From: Xylanimonas oleitrophica
GTDB lineage: Bacteria; Actinomycetota; Actinomycetes; Actinomycetales; Cellulomonadaceae
Length of the DNA: 64,000 bases
Assembly: GCF_003244315.1 (NCBI RefSeq)
Contig: NZ_QKWH01000003.1
Location: 248,001-312,000, forward strand
Direction: 5' to 3'
Of the stretch, positions 1-11,212 are shown one piece after another; positions within the stretch are counted from its first letter, which is position 1, and each line of letters opens with the position of its first letter. Below the pieces are notes generated by a model, which had not been told where the DNA came from, made no database searches, and was given only the letters and a program-made list of their open reading frames with translations. Made by a program: the position numbers and the translations under genes.

Positions 1-66
1 CGGCTCGAGCACCGCGCGCTCGCCGACGTCCGCAGCACATCTGTCAGGCGCGGCCAGGCGGCCTTC

Positions 67-750
67 CTAGGCGACCGGGCCTTGCTCCGGCCCCTCCACG
101 AGGAGGCGCTGCAACGCGGCCTCGTCCGCCTCGCGGCCCGTGACCAGCAGCAGCTCGTCGCCTGCCTCCAGCGTGTCGTCGATCGACGGCGCCAGCGGCA
201 GCGGGCCCCGCACGATGCAGGCGAGCACCGTGTCGGCGGGCCACTCGATTGCCCCCACCCGCGTACCCACCAGCGGCGACTCCGGCGGGAGCGTCAGCTC
301 GAGGATGTCGGCACCTGACTGGTGGAACGTGAAGATCCGCACCAGGTCACCGACCGCCACGGCCTCCTCGACCATCGCCGTCATGATGCGCGGCGTCGAG
401 ACCGCGACGTCCACACCCCACGACTGGTCGAACATCCACTCGTTCTTCGGGTTGTTGACACGGGCGACGGTGCGTGGCACCCCGAACTCCGTCTTGCACA
501 GCAGGGAGAAGACCAGGTTCGCCTTGTCGTCGCCCGTGGCGCCCACCACGACGTCCGCCTCGGCGACCTCGGCCGTCTCGAGCGTGGGCAGCTCGCAGGC
601 GTCCGCCAGCAGCCAGTCGGCCTCCGGCACCTGGGCCACGCGCATGGCGGCCGGGTTCTTGTCGATCAGCACCACGTCGTGGTCGTGGCCGAGCAGCTCG
701 CGCGCGATCGACCGGCCCACGGAGCCCGCACCCGCGATGACGACCCTCAT
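67..750 (-). CDS. TrkA family potassium uptake regulatory subunit (CeoC-like)
   Basis: A 227-residue cytosolic gating subunit for a Trk/Ktr-type K+ channel. The N-terminal Rossmann domain shows the GAGSVG nucleotide-binding loop (residues 7-12) with an acidic residue after strand 2 (LIDKN), typical of NAD(H)/ATP-binding RCK-N domains. From about residue 140 a TrkA-C domain follows. The ATG is preceded by GGAGGAAC. It lies downstream of a second TrkA-type gene on the same strand with an 88-bp gap, like the ceoB-ceoC pair of mycobacteria. No channel-forming TrkH gene is in the window. The family assignment is firm; the exact channel partner is unknown. Confidence 0.9.
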   Translation of the reverse strand: MRVVIAGAGSVGRSIARELLGHDHDVVLIDKNPAAMRVAQVPEADWLLADACELPTLETAEVAEADVVVGATGDDKANLVFSLLCKTEFGVPRTVARVNNPKNEWMFDQSWGVDVAVSTPRIMTAMVEEAVAVGDLVRIFTFHQSGADILELTLPPESPLVGTRVGAIEWPADTVLACIVRGPLPLAPSIDDTLEAGDELLLVTGREADEAALQRLLVEGPEQGPVA

Positions 751-838
751 CGTTCCTCCTGATCGTGGTCGGTCTGACGCTGCACCGCGCTGCGGCGGGT
801 GCCTCGTGCCTCGGCCCCGGCCTTCGCCGCGCTCCGCA

Positions 839-1507
839 TCAGACCTCCTTCGCGTCGGGGGCGTGCGTCAGCCGGCGCTCCACCGTCGCGGCGTCGTCGG
901 AGTGCATCAGCACGTGCAGCACGTCGTTCTCCTGCAGCACCGTGTCGTCCGTGACGAGGATCCCGTCGGTGTACCGGGAGAGGAACGCCACGCGGGCGCC
1001 GGTGGCGGCCTCGATGCGGCGCACGGAGGAGCCGGTCCACCCCGGGTGGTAGTCGACCTGGGCGAGCCGCACCTGCCCTGACGGGTCGCGGTACTCGTCG
1101 GTGGCGCCGAGGGGCAGCATGCGCCGCAGCACCTGGTCCGCGGTCCAGCGCACGGTGGCCACCGTGGGGATGCCGAGCCGCTGGTAGATCTCCGCGCGCT
1201 GGGGGTCGTAGATGCGAGCCACGACGTTGTCGACGCCGAACGTCTCGCGGGCCACGCGCGCGGCCAGCACGTTCGAGTTGTCGCCGTCGGAGACGGCGGC
1301 GAAGGCGTACGTGTCCTCGATCCCGGCCTGGCGCAGCGTGTCACGGTCGAACCCGATGCCGGTGACCCGCTGCCCGCCGAACTCGCTGGGAAGACGGCGG
1401 AACGAGTCGGGGTTCTGGTCGATGACCGCGACCGAGTGCCCGCGGGACTCGATCTCCTGCGCGAGCGTCGAGCCCACGCGGCCGCAGCCCATGATCACGA
1501 AGTGCAC
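839..1507 (-). CDS. TrkA family potassium uptake regulatory subunit (CeoB-like)
   Basis: About 222 residues, an RCK/TrkA protein of the same architecture as its downstream neighbour. The NAD-binding loop GCGRVG sits six residues from the proposed start, followed by VIDQN after strand 2, then a TrkA-C domain in the last ~80 residues. The reading frame continues upstream to an ATG at 1555, but the Rossmann strand begins directly at VHFVIMGCG, so I chose the GTG at 1507. Paired TrkA subunits encoded together are common in actinobacteria and probably form a hetero-oligomeric gating ring. It is divergent from the APC permease gene, with only about 95 bp between the two starts. Confidence 0.88.
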   Translation of the reverse strand: MHFVIMGCGRVGSTLAQEIESRGHSVAVIDQNPDSFRRLPSEFGGQRVTGIGFDRDTLRQAGIEDTYAFAAVSDGDNSNVLAARVARETFGVDNVVARIYDPQRAEIYQRLGIPTVATVRWTADQVLRRMLPLGATDEYRDPSGQVRLAQVDYHPGWTGSSVRRIEAATGARVAFLSRYTDGILVTDDTVLQENDVLHVLMHSDDAATVERRLTHAPDAKEV

Positions 1508-1602
1508 GAGCGGAACGCTACAACGCTGCGCTCGCGCCTGCGCCGCCTGCGTCACGCGCCGCCGTGCGTCGCGGCCGGGCGGGCGAGCATAGAGTGACGC
1601 TC

Positions 1603-3606
1603 GTGTCGGACATCGCGGACGTCGCCAAGCGACTCCTCCTCGGCCGCCCCGTCCGGAGCGACCGTCTGGGCAGCACGCTGCTGCCGAAGCGCATCGCGCT
1701 CCCCGTCTTCGCCTCGGACGCGCTCTCGTCGGTCGCCTACGCGCCCGACGAGATCCTGCTGACCCTCGCGGTCGCCGGGCTGGCGGCGACGACGATCTCG
1801 CCCTGGGTCGGCCTGGGCGTCGTCGTGGTGCTCCTGGTGGTGGTGGCCTCCTACCGGCAGAACGTGCACGCCTACCCGTCGGGCGGCGGCGACTACGAGG
1901 TCGCCACCACCAACCTGGGCCCCAAGGCGGGCCTCGGGGTGGCCTCGGCGCTGCTGGTCGACTACGTGCTCACCGTGGCGGTGTCGATCTCCTCGGCGTC
2001 GCAGTACGCCTCGTCGGCCATCCCCGCCCTGCGCGGGCACGAGTCGACGGCGGCGGTGGTCGCCGTCGTCCTGCTCACGGTGATCAACCTGCGCGGCGTG
2101 CGGGAGTCGGGCACGTTCTTCGCGATCCCCACCTACTGCTTCATGGCGTTGATCGGCCTCATGGTGGTGGTGGGATCGGTGCGGTACTTCGCGGGCACGC
2201 TGCCGCAGGCGGAGAGCGCCCAGTTCGAGCTCGTGCCGGCCGCGGCGTTCGACCAGGGCCTGACGGGCATCGCCGGGGCGTTCCTGCTGGCGCGCGCGTT
2301 CGCCTCCGGCTGTGCTGCGCTGACCGGTGTCGAGGCGATCAGCAACGGCGTCCCCGCGTTCAAGAAGCCCAAGTCGCGCAACGCGGCCACCACCCTGGCG
2401 CTGCTGGGCGGCATCTCGGCCACCATGGTGCTGTCGATCCTGCTGCTGGCGCAGGCCACCGGCGTCCACTACGCGGAGGACCCGCACACCCAGCTCACGC
2501 TGAACGGGCAGCCGCTGCCGGAGGGCTACAACCAGCACCCCACCATCGGGCAGCTCGCCGAGGCGGTCTTCCAGGGCTTCCCGGTCGCGTTCTACGCCGT
2601 CTCTGCCATCACGGGCCTCATCCTGGTGCTCGCGGCCAACACCGCGTTCAACGGGTTCCCGGTGCTCGGGTCGATCCTCGCCAAGGACGGGTTCCTGCCC
2701 CGCCAGCTGCACACCCGCGGCGACCGCCTCGCGTTCTCCAACGGCATCATCACGCTGGCCGTCGCGGCGATCGTGCTGATCGTCGCGTTCGACGCCGAGG
2801 TGACCCGCCTCATCCAGCTGTACATCGTGGGCGTCTTCGTCTCCTTCACGCTCTCGCAGCTCGGCATGATCAAGCACTGGACGCGCGAGCTGCGCACCGA
2901 GCCGGACCCGGCGAGCCGGGTGCGGATGAAGCGCTCGCGCGTCATCAACGCGGTCGGCTTCGGCTGCACCTCGGTGGTGCTGGTCATCGTGCTCATCACC
3001 AAGTTCACGCACGGCGCGTGGATCACCCTGTGCGCCATGGGCGTGCTGTTCGTGCTGATGCGCGGCATCCACATGCACTACGACCGGGTCCGTGACGAGC
3101 TGGCCCTGGACGACGTCGCCTCGGCGCGTGCGCTGCCCAGCCGCGTGCACGCCATCGTGCTGGTGTCCAAGGTGCACAAGCCCACCATGCGGGCGCTGGC
3201 GTACGCGCGAGCCTCCCGTCCGTCGCAGCTCGAGGCCGTCACCGTGGGCGTCGACCAGGACGACGTGGCGGACCTGACGCGCCAGTGGGAGGCCCTCGAC
3301 CTCCCGGTGCCGCTCCGTGTGCTGGACTCGCCGTTCCGCGAGATCAGCCGCCCCATCCTCAAGTACGTGCGCTCCGTGCGGCGCGAGTCGCCGCGCGACC
3401 TCGTGGTGGTCTACATCCCCGAGTACGTGGTGGGCCACTGGTGGGAGCAGCTCCTGCACAACCAGTCGGCCCTGCGGCTCAAGGGGCGCCTGCTGTTCAC
3501 CCCCGGCGTCGTCGTGGCGTCCGTGCCGTGGCAGCTCGCCTCCTCCGAGGGCCAGACTGGTCTGGAGGGGGAGTCGTACGTGGACGGGCGCCTGCGCCGG
3601 TTCTGA
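1603..3606 (+). CDS. APC family amino acid/cation permease
   Basis: A large polytopic membrane protein (about 667 residues) of the amino acid-polyamine-organocation superfamily. The first TM helix carries the family signature (FASDALSSVAYAPDEIL), followed by about 12 hydrophobic segments up to residue ~490 and a ~170-residue cytosolic C-terminal domain. I prefer the GTG at 1603 because TAGAGT at 1590-1595 looks like a -10 box seven bases upstream, which implies a leaderless mRNA; GTG codons at 1564 and 1594 are in frame too. In mycobacteria the homologous gene also neighbours ceoB/ceoC and a TRAM methyltransferase, so the order looks conserved. The substrate cannot be told from sequence; K+ or amino acids are possible. 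Confidence 0.85.
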   Translation: MSDIADVAKRLLLGRPVRSDRLGSTLLPKRIALPVFASDALSSVAYAPDEILLTLAVAGLAATTISPWVGLGVVVVLLVVVASYRQNVHAYPSGGGDYEVATTNLGPKAGLGVASALLVDYVLTVAVSISSASQYASSAIPALRGHESTAAVVAVVLLTVINLRGVRESGTFFAIPTYCFMALIGLMVVVGSVRYFAGTLPQAESAQFELVPAAAFDQGLTGIAGAFLLARAFASGCAALTGVEAISNGVPAFKKPKSRNAATTLALLGGISATMVLSILLLAQATGVHYAEDPHTQLTLNGQPLPEGYNQHPTIGQLAEAVFQGFPVAFYAVSAITGLILVLAANTAFNGFPVLGSILAKDGFLPRQLHTRGDRLAFSNGIITLAVAAIVLIVAFDAEVTRLIQLYIVGVFVSFTLSQLGMIKHWTRELRTEPDPASRVRMKRSRVINAVGFGCTSVVLVIVLITKFTHGAWITLCAMGVLFVLMRGIHMHYDRVRDELALDDVASARALPSRVHAIVLVSKVHKPTMRALAYARASRPSQLEAVTVGVDQDDVADLTRQWEALDLPVPLRVLDSPFREISRPILKYVRSVRRESPRDLVVVYIPEYVVGHWWEQLLHNQSALRLKGRLLFTPGVVVASVPWQLASSEGQTGLEGESYVDGRLRRF

Positions 3607-3664
3607 CGCCAAGGCCACACCGGCCCGGGCGCGCCGGCCCCTCCGGGCAGGGGAGAATAGGTCG

Positions 3665-4981
3665 GTGCCCCGACCTCCCCGCAGCTCCGTGCCGCGCCGC
3701 TCCGCCCCGCGCCCTCGCCCCGCCGCCGACTACGACGCCGGACGTGAGCTCGAGCTCGTCGTCGGCCCCGTCGCGCACGGCGGCCACGCCGTCGCCCGCC
3801 TGGACGGCCGTGTCGTGTTCGTGCGCCACGCCCTCCCGGGCGAGCGCGTGCGCGCCGTCGTCACCGAGGGTGGCCCCAAGTTCTGGCGCGCCGACGCCGT
3901 CGAGGTGCTCGACGACGCCTCGCCCGACCGCGTGCCCTCGGCCTGGCCCGAGGCCGGCCCCGACGGCGTGGGTGGCGGCGAGCTCGCGCACGTCTCCCTC
4001 GCCGGGCAGCGGCGCTGGAAGGCCGACGTCGTGGCCGAGCAGCTGCAGCGGCTCGCCAAGATCGAGCGCGACGTCGTCGTCGAGGCCGCGCCAGGCGAGG
4101 ACGAGCGTGGCGGCCTCGCCTACCGCACCCGCGTCGAGCTCGTCGCGGACGCCGAGGGGCGCGCCGGGATGCGCAAGTTCCGCTCCCACGACGTCGTCCC
4201 GCTGGACGCGATGCCGCTCGGCACCGAGGCCGTCGCCGCGCTCGCGGACGCCGAGGGCGTCTTCTCGCGCCGCTGGCAACCCGGGGCCCGGCTCGAGCTC
4301 GTCGCCCCCGCGGACGGGTCCGAGCCCGTGCTCCTCGTGGACGGCGAGCTGTGGCGCAACGGGCGCGCCGACCGGCGCCCCAACGCCCGCCGGGCCGTGG
4401 CCGAGGCCGTGACCGTGGGTGACACCACCTACCGCTACCGCGTGGCGGCCGACGGGTTCTGGCAGGTGCACCGCGAGGCCCCCGGCGTGCTCACCGGTGC
4501 CGTCCTGGACGCCGTCGGCGACGTCTCCGGGGCGCGGGTGCTCGACCTGTACTCGGGTGCCGGGCTCTTCACGCTCCCGCTGGCCGACGCCGTCGGCGAG
4601 CAGGGCCGGGTCGTCGCCGTCGAGGGGGACGCCCGCGCCGTCAAGGACGCCCGCCGCAACGCCCACGACCGCCCGCAGGTCGAGCTGCACCTGGGCGCCG
4701 TCGACCGCGTCCTGGCCGAGGGTGACGCCGGGGGAGCCGGTGTCGGCGCCGCCGACGTCGTCGTCCTGGACCCGCCGCGGGCCGGTGCCGGGCGCACCGT
4801 CGTCGACGCGATCGCCGGGCGTGAGCCGAGCCGTGTCGTCTACGTGGCCTGCGACCCTGCGGCCCTGGCCCGCGACGTCGCCTACCTGGGCGACCACGGG
4901 TACGCGCTGCGCTCGCTGCGCGCGTTCGACCTCTTCCCGCACACGCACCACGTCGAGGCCGTCGCGGTCCTGGAGAAGTAG
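3665..4981 (+). CDS. class I SAM-dependent RNA methyltransferase with TRAM domain (TrmA/RlmCD family)
   Basis: About 438 residues. The N-terminal ~60 residues after a basic, proline-rich lead form a TRAM RNA-binding fold (VGPVAHGGHAVARLDGRVVFVRHALPGE). The C-terminal Rossmann domain has the SAM loop DLYSGAGLF, the DPPRAG motif and the catalytic cysteine region YVACDPAALARD, all typical of uracil-5 methyltransferases acting on tRNA or 23S rRNA. The four-cysteine iron-sulfur site present in many RumA proteins is not evident. The open frame reaches back to 3317 inside the permease gene. The GTG at 3665 is chosen because homology starts there and a GAGAAT -10-like box sits six bases upstream, suggesting leaderless translation. 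Which uridine is modified is unknown. Confidence 0.88.
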   Translation: MPRPPRSSVPRRSAPRPRPAADYDAGRELELVVGPVAHGGHAVARLDGRVVFVRHALPGERVRAVVTEGGPKFWRADAVEVLDDASPDRVPSAWPEAGPDGVGGGELAHVSLAGQRRWKADVVAEQLQRLAKIERDVVVEAAPGEDERGGLAYRTRVELVADAEGRAGMRKFRSHDVVPLDAMPLGTEAVAALADAEGVFSRRWQPGARLELVAPADGSEPVLLVDGELWRNGRADRRPNARRAVAEAVTVGDTTYRYRVAADGFWQVHREAPGVLTGAVLDAVGDVSGARVLDLYSGAGLFTLPLADAVGEQGRVVAVEGDARAVKDARRNAHDRPQVELHLGAVDRVLAEGDAGGAGVGAADVVVLDPPRAGAGRTVVDAIAGREPSRVVYVACDPAALARDVAYLGDHGYALRSLRAFDLFPHTHHVEAVAVLEK

Positions 4982-5028
4982 GGAAGGAACGCCCCGGCCA
5001 GGGCGGGAGCAAGCTCCCTCGACCGCTG

Positions 5029-5493
5029 CTATGCGGGCGGGAGCGTGCTCGGCCCGGGCGTACCGGGTTGGTGCTGCGCGGCCTGGACGGTGAAGAACTC
5101 GCTCCAGTCCTCGTGGTGCTCCCCGTCGATGGTCACCCGCCACTCGTAGCGTCCGGCCTCCAGCGGGATGCCGGGGCCGATGTTGAGGGCCAGGGGAGTC
5201 TTGAAGCTGGTACCGGGCGCGACCCCTGCCGGGCGCCCCACCTGCACCTTGGCGTCGAACGAGAGCGACCGTGCGCCCGCCGGGCCGGGCACCGCGACCG
5301 GGTGGCCGTCCTGGTCGAGCAGCTCCACGTGCACGGTGATGTCCCGGTTCGTCTCGTCCCAGCCGACGTCGAGCAGCACCACGACCGACTGCGGCGGGGT
5401 CGGGGTGGTGGTGATGTTCCAGCCGAACCCGATGCCGTAGACCTTGCCGTTGACCGCCTCGGCGGCGTCGGCGAGCAGCACGGTGGCCCTCAT
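5029..5493 (-). CDS. DUF6941-like hypothetical protein
   Basis: A 154-residue soluble protein without signal peptide or membrane segment. It begins with a conserved-looking segment (MRATVLLADAAEAVNGKVYGIGFGW) and continues as predicted beta-strands, ending in a proline-rich tail. I recall this pattern from actinobacterial proteins grouped as DUF6941, of unknown function; the family name is from memory. The ATG has GGGGAGG upstream. It overlaps by ATGA the stop of a 21-codon upstream reading frame (5490-5555) that has its own strong Shine-Dalgarno site, so translation is probably coupled to that leader. Confidence 0.7.
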   Translation of the reverse strand: MRATVLLADAAEAVNGKVYGIGFGWNITTTPTPPQSVVVLLDVGWDETNRDITVHVELLDQDGHPVAVPGPAGARSLSFDAKVQVGRPAGVAPGTSFKTPLALNIGPGIPLEAGRYEWRVTIDGEHHEDWSEFFTVQAAQHQPGTPGPSTLPPA

Positions 5494-5555
5494 CGGGCGG
5501 CCTCCCCGGTGGCAGCCGGGCGGATGGACGGTGAGCAGCGGCGGTGCACGGTCAT
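5490..5555 (-). CDS. putative 21-residue leader peptide upstream of the DUF6941-like gene
   Basis: A short open frame encoding MTVHRRCSPSIRPAATGEAA plus a final arginine. An AGGAG box lies seven bases before its ATG, and its TGA overlaps the ATG of the next gene (ATGA). The dense basic/cysteine start is unlike a typical gene N-terminus. Such short upstream frames act as attenuators or translational couplers in actinobacteria. No homologue is recognised, and the function is inferred only from the arrangement. Confidence 0.4.
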   Translation of the reverse strand: MTVHRRCSPSIRPAATGEAAR

Positions 5556-5668
5556 TCCGACTCCTGATGAGCGGGGGATGGTGCGGACGATTGTGCCGGA
5601 CGGCGCCGGCGAGGGACAGGGAGGGCGGACGGCGACCGCGCGGCCGACCGTGCCCCAGGGGTGCCCTG

Positions 5669-6352
5669 TCAGATCCGGGCCAGCAGGCCGGCGAGCGCGG
5701 CCGCCACGCCGTCCGGGTCGACGAGCATGTGCAGGTGGCCGCCGTCGAGCACCTGCGTGGGCCAGCCTGCCTCCCGGGCCTGGCTCAGCTCGGCGGCGTA
5801 GGTGTCCCCGAAGGCGAGGTAGGCGTTGCGTCCGCCGGCCCACCCGGCGGGGACCGGGACCGAGGCCTCCAGGTAGGCGAGCGGCATCCGCGGCGCACCC
5901 GCCTCGACACGGTCCAGGGTCTCGTCGTCGGGAACGAGGGCGCGCACCTGGTCGCGCGGCCACCAGCGCGTCCACGGCGGCAGCGAGCCGTCGTCGTCCG
6001 CCAGGCCGCGCACCGCGTCCAGCAGGGTGGGCGGGACCAGCCGGGCCTCGCCCGCCGCCGGGGCGAGCGCGGCGTCCACGAAGACCGTGCCGGCCAGCGG
6101 CACCACCGACGCGACCGAGGGCACGTACAGCCCGGCGCCCGAGTGGGGGACCAGCACGGTGGGGCGGTCGTCAGGCAGCGCCTCCTCGAACGAGTCGAGC
6201 ACCTGCGCCGGCGTGGACCCGCGCACCTGCGCCACCCGGGTGGACCACCCGTGCAGCCGCAGCCGCTCGGCCACGGGCTCCCACACCTCCGGTCCCAGGA
6301 ACGGGCTGGGCAGGAACGTCACGGGCGGGCGCTCGAGCGTCACCTCGCTCAT
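5669..6352 (-). CDS. alpha/beta hydrolase
   Basis: About 227 residues, a small alpha/beta-hydrolase-fold protein. The strand-turn segment LVPHSGAG sits where the nucleophile elbow (G-x-S-x-G) belongs, with H replacing the first glycine. A His near the C-terminus (GGHLHMLVDPD) could complete the triad. The segment FLPSPFLGPEVWEPVAERL resembles the oxyanion-loop strand of related esterases. The ATG overlaps the stop codon of the upstream DUF5701-like gene (ATGA), so the two are translationally coupled. No signal peptide is visible, and the substrate is unknown. Confidence 0.75.
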   Translation of the reverse strand: MSEVTLERPPVTFLPSPFLGPEVWEPVAERLRLHGWSTRVAQVRGSTPAQVLDSFEEALPDDRPTVLVPHSGAGLYVPSVASVVPLAGTVFVDAALAPAAGEARLVPPTLLDAVRGLADDDGSLPPWTRWWPRDQVRALVPDDETLDRVEAGAPRMPLAYLEASVPVPAGWAGGRNAYLAFGDTYAAELSQAREAGWPTQVLDGGHLHMLVDPDGVAAALAGLLARI

Positions 6353-7086
6353 GCCGCCACCCGCCCCGCCGCGGACGCGAAGCCCAGCCACGTGTGCCTG
6401 TTGCCCCACCAGCACCACCCCACCTTGGGCGCGCCGCGGCGCTCGCGGCCGTCGCGTCCGGTGCCGCCGGAGACCCACAGGGCCGGGGTGCGGGAGTCGT
6501 ACCTGCCGTCGGGCCGGCGCAGGCGTGAGGCGAGCGTCATGTAGCAGGCGTTGCGCTCCAGGACGGCGGGCGTCTGGAGCGCCCAGTGGATGCCCTCGGC
6601 GAGCGTCAGCGGCGTGCGGCCGCCCGCCGCGAGGGCGGGTGCGGCCTCCTCGGGCGACCAACCCCGCAGCTCGTCGCCGCGTCGCGGCGCGAGGACGGCG
6701 TAGACGTCGGCGGCCGGGAGCTCGACGCCCTCGGTCGGGCCGAAGAGGTCGACGTCGGTCATGTCCTCGACGACGAACCCGGCGCGCTCCTCGCCGGCGG
6801 CGCCCGCGCGGCCCGGTGCGGGCAACCGCAGGTGCGGTGCGAGGGACGACGGCGGTGCGACGCGCGGGTGCAGGACCAGCAGGGCGTCCGTGGCCGGGGC
6901 GGTGCCCACGGTGCCTACGGTGGCGGCGAGCGCGGCGACGGCGGCGCGCAGCCGTGCGGGCGTGACGGCGGCGTCGGGATGCACCACGCCGAGCCCGACC
7001 AGACGTTCCGCCTGCGCGGTCAGGGGCGGTAGCGCCGGCGGCGCCGAGGTCTCCGGGGGAGCAGGCTGCACGGTGGGCGTCGTCAC
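6349..7086 (-). CDS. DUF5701-like protein
   Basis: A 245-residue soluble protein of unknown function. The N-terminal half is Ala/Pro-rich and poorly structured in appearance. The C-terminal half contains the strongly patterned segments TLAEGIHWALQ, CYMTLASRLRR and GWCWWGNRHTWLGFASAAGR, which I associate from memory with DUF5701 proteins of actinobacteria. It starts with GTG after a GGAGG box and overlaps the following hydrolase gene by 4 bp. It is divergent from the aconitase gene, so the 250-bp gap holds both promoters. Confidence 0.7.
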   Translation of the reverse strand: MTTPTVQPAPPETSAPPALPPLTAQAERLVGLGVVHPDAAVTPARLRAAVAALAATVGTVGTAPATDALLVLHPRVAPPSSLAPHLRLPAPGRAGAAGEERAGFVVEDMTDVDLFGPTEGVELPAADVYAVLAPRRGDELRGWSPEEAAPALAAGGRTPLTLAEGIHWALQTPAVLERNACYMTLASRLRRPDGRYDSRTPALWVSGGTGRDGRERRGAPKVGWCWWGNRHTWLGFASAAGRVAA

Positions 7087-7189
7087 GGGCGGACCTCCGG
7101 GTCGTGGGTGGCGGACCTCTGCTCAACGATGGGGCAGCGGTCCGTGTTCCGCCTCCGTGGACGCCACGCGGACGTAAGGGGCGCCTAAG

Positions 7190-7207
7190 TATCTTGACGT
7201 CAAGATA
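7190..7207. promoter_or_regulatory. 18-bp perfect palindrome, candidate operator of acnA
   Basis: TATCTTGACGTCAAGATA is a perfect palindrome in otherwise GC-rich DNA. It covers TTGACG (7194-7199), a good -35 box, and TATGCT at 7215-7220 can serve as the -10 with a 15-bp spacer. A bound protein would therefore compete directly with RNA polymerase for the aconitase promoter. The regulator is not identified here. Confidence 0.6.
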
Positions 7208-7335
7208 TCTGGGATATGCTGGTGCCAGTGCCCGGCCGTAGGCTGGGTGGAGCCCCGAACCCCAGTGCCGGAGTCCCCGCGTGCACGCGCGCGGTGTGTC
7301 GTTCGGCGCGCGACAGTTCCGTTGGAGGAGCCGTA

Positions 7336-10152
<2,817 letters not shown>

Positions 10153-10174
10153 GCCCTGGTAGCGCGGTAGCCGT

Positions 10175-10226
10175 ACGACGACGGCGCCCTGCCCCTCTCG
10201 CGAGAGGGGCAGGGCGCCGTCGTCGT
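10175..10226. terminator. bidirectional terminator hairpin after acnA
   Basis: A perfect 26-bp inverted repeat with no unpaired spacer (centre at 10200/10201, sequence around it CTCTCGCGAGAG). It lies between the convergent acnA and phosphotransferase genes. There is no T-run, as is usual in high-GC actinobacteria. Confidence 0.8.
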
Positions 10227-10273
10227 GCTCGGGGCCGTGAGGCCCGCGGCTGACCGCTCCGGTCGCCCGGCGG

Positions 10274-11212
10274 TCAGCGGTCCGTCAGGAGCGCGGCCAG
10301 GCCGTGCTCTCCGACGGGAACGAGGGCCGGGTGCTCGTCCGGGTGGCTGAGCATGGCGGTGGCGTAGACCAGTGCCCAGCCGCGGGCCCGTGCCCAGGTG
10401 GCGGCGCCCCAGTCGGCGCCGCGGGCTGCGGCGATCGCGGCACGGCAGCCCGCCCGGCCCGCGGCGTCGAAGTGCAGCCACAGGGCTCCGAGGTCGCTCG
10501 CCGGGTCCCCTGAGGTGACGTCGCCGAAGTCGACGACGGCGGCGAGCCGGTCGGGGGCGCCGGCGCTGCCGGGCGCCACCACCACGTTGCCGGGGTGCGG
10601 GTCGCCGTGCACCCAGACGGGCGTCCCGGTCCAGGGGGCGGCCGAGAGCGCGGCCTCCCACACCTGACCGGCGGTGCCGCGCAGGGCGGGCGGGACGAGC
10701 TCGAGGCGCTGAGCGAGGACGTCGGGGTCGCGCGCCTCCGGCCGGGCGTCGAGGGGGACGCCCCGCAGCGGGTTGTCTGGTGCTGGCGCACCGTCGACCG
10801 GCCGGTGCAGCGCGGCGAGGAAGGTGCCGAACGCCGCCGCCCAGGCGCTGCGGCGGGAGACGGGCGTGGCGAGGGCGGCCACGCCGTCGGCCCAGTGAGT
10901 CACCGACCAGGTCCAGGGGTACCCCAGCGCCGGGCTCGGCCGGCCCGCGCGGACGGGCACCGGCACGCTGACGCCGGGCGCCGCCGTCGCCAGGAACGGG
11001 ACGAGCCGGGGGAGCGCGGCGCGCTCGTGCTCGACGAGGTGCGCGGCGGCGGCGCGCCGGGGCAGGCGCAGCACGAGGTCGTCGCCCGCCCGGACCATGA
11101 CGTTGTCCCACCCGTGCGCGGCCACGCGCAGCGGAAGGTGGGCGAGGTCAGGGTGCTGCTCGACCAGGAGGGCGTGCGCGAGCTCGGCGGTGACGTCGAG
11201 GTCGGCTCTCAC
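10274..11212 (-). CDS. aminoglycoside phosphotransferase (APH) family kinase
   Basis: About 312 residues with the APH/choline-kinase fold. [14 protein letters not shown] is the catalytic loop with the Brenner motif HGDxxxxN, and [17 protein letters not shown] is the metal-binding DFG-like motif. LVLRLPRR near residue 45 supplies the ATP lysine/arginine region. The GTG at 11212 overlaps the stop codon of the upstream NUDIX gene (GTGA), indicating an operon with coupled translation. Members of this family phosphorylate many small molecules; a true resistance function is not implied. Confidence 0.85.
   Translation of the reverse strand: MRADLDVTAELAHALLVEQHPDLAHLPLRVAAHGWDNVMVRAGDDLVLRLPRRAAAAHLVEHERAALPRLVPFLATAAPGVSVPVPVRAGRPSPALGYPWTWSVTHWADGVAALATPVSRRSAWAAAFGTFLAALHRPVDGAPAPDNPLRGVPLDARPEARDPDVLAQRLELVPPALRGTAGQVWEAALSAAPWTGTPVWVHGDPHPGNVVVAPGSAGAPDRLAAVVDFGDVTSGDPASDLGALWLHFDAAGRAGCRAAIAAARGADWGAATWARARGWALVYATAMLSHPDEHPALVPVGEHGLAALLTDR

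Noticed and set aside
1552-3618. Long open frame antisense to the APC permease
   Set aside because: His/Arg/Glu-rich low-complexity product with no homology. Long antisense frames are expected in high-GC DNA, and the plus strand holds a clear membrane protein.
10274-11212. Aminoglycoside resistance gene
   Set aside because: APH-fold kinases are diverse; nothing shows antibiotic specificity.
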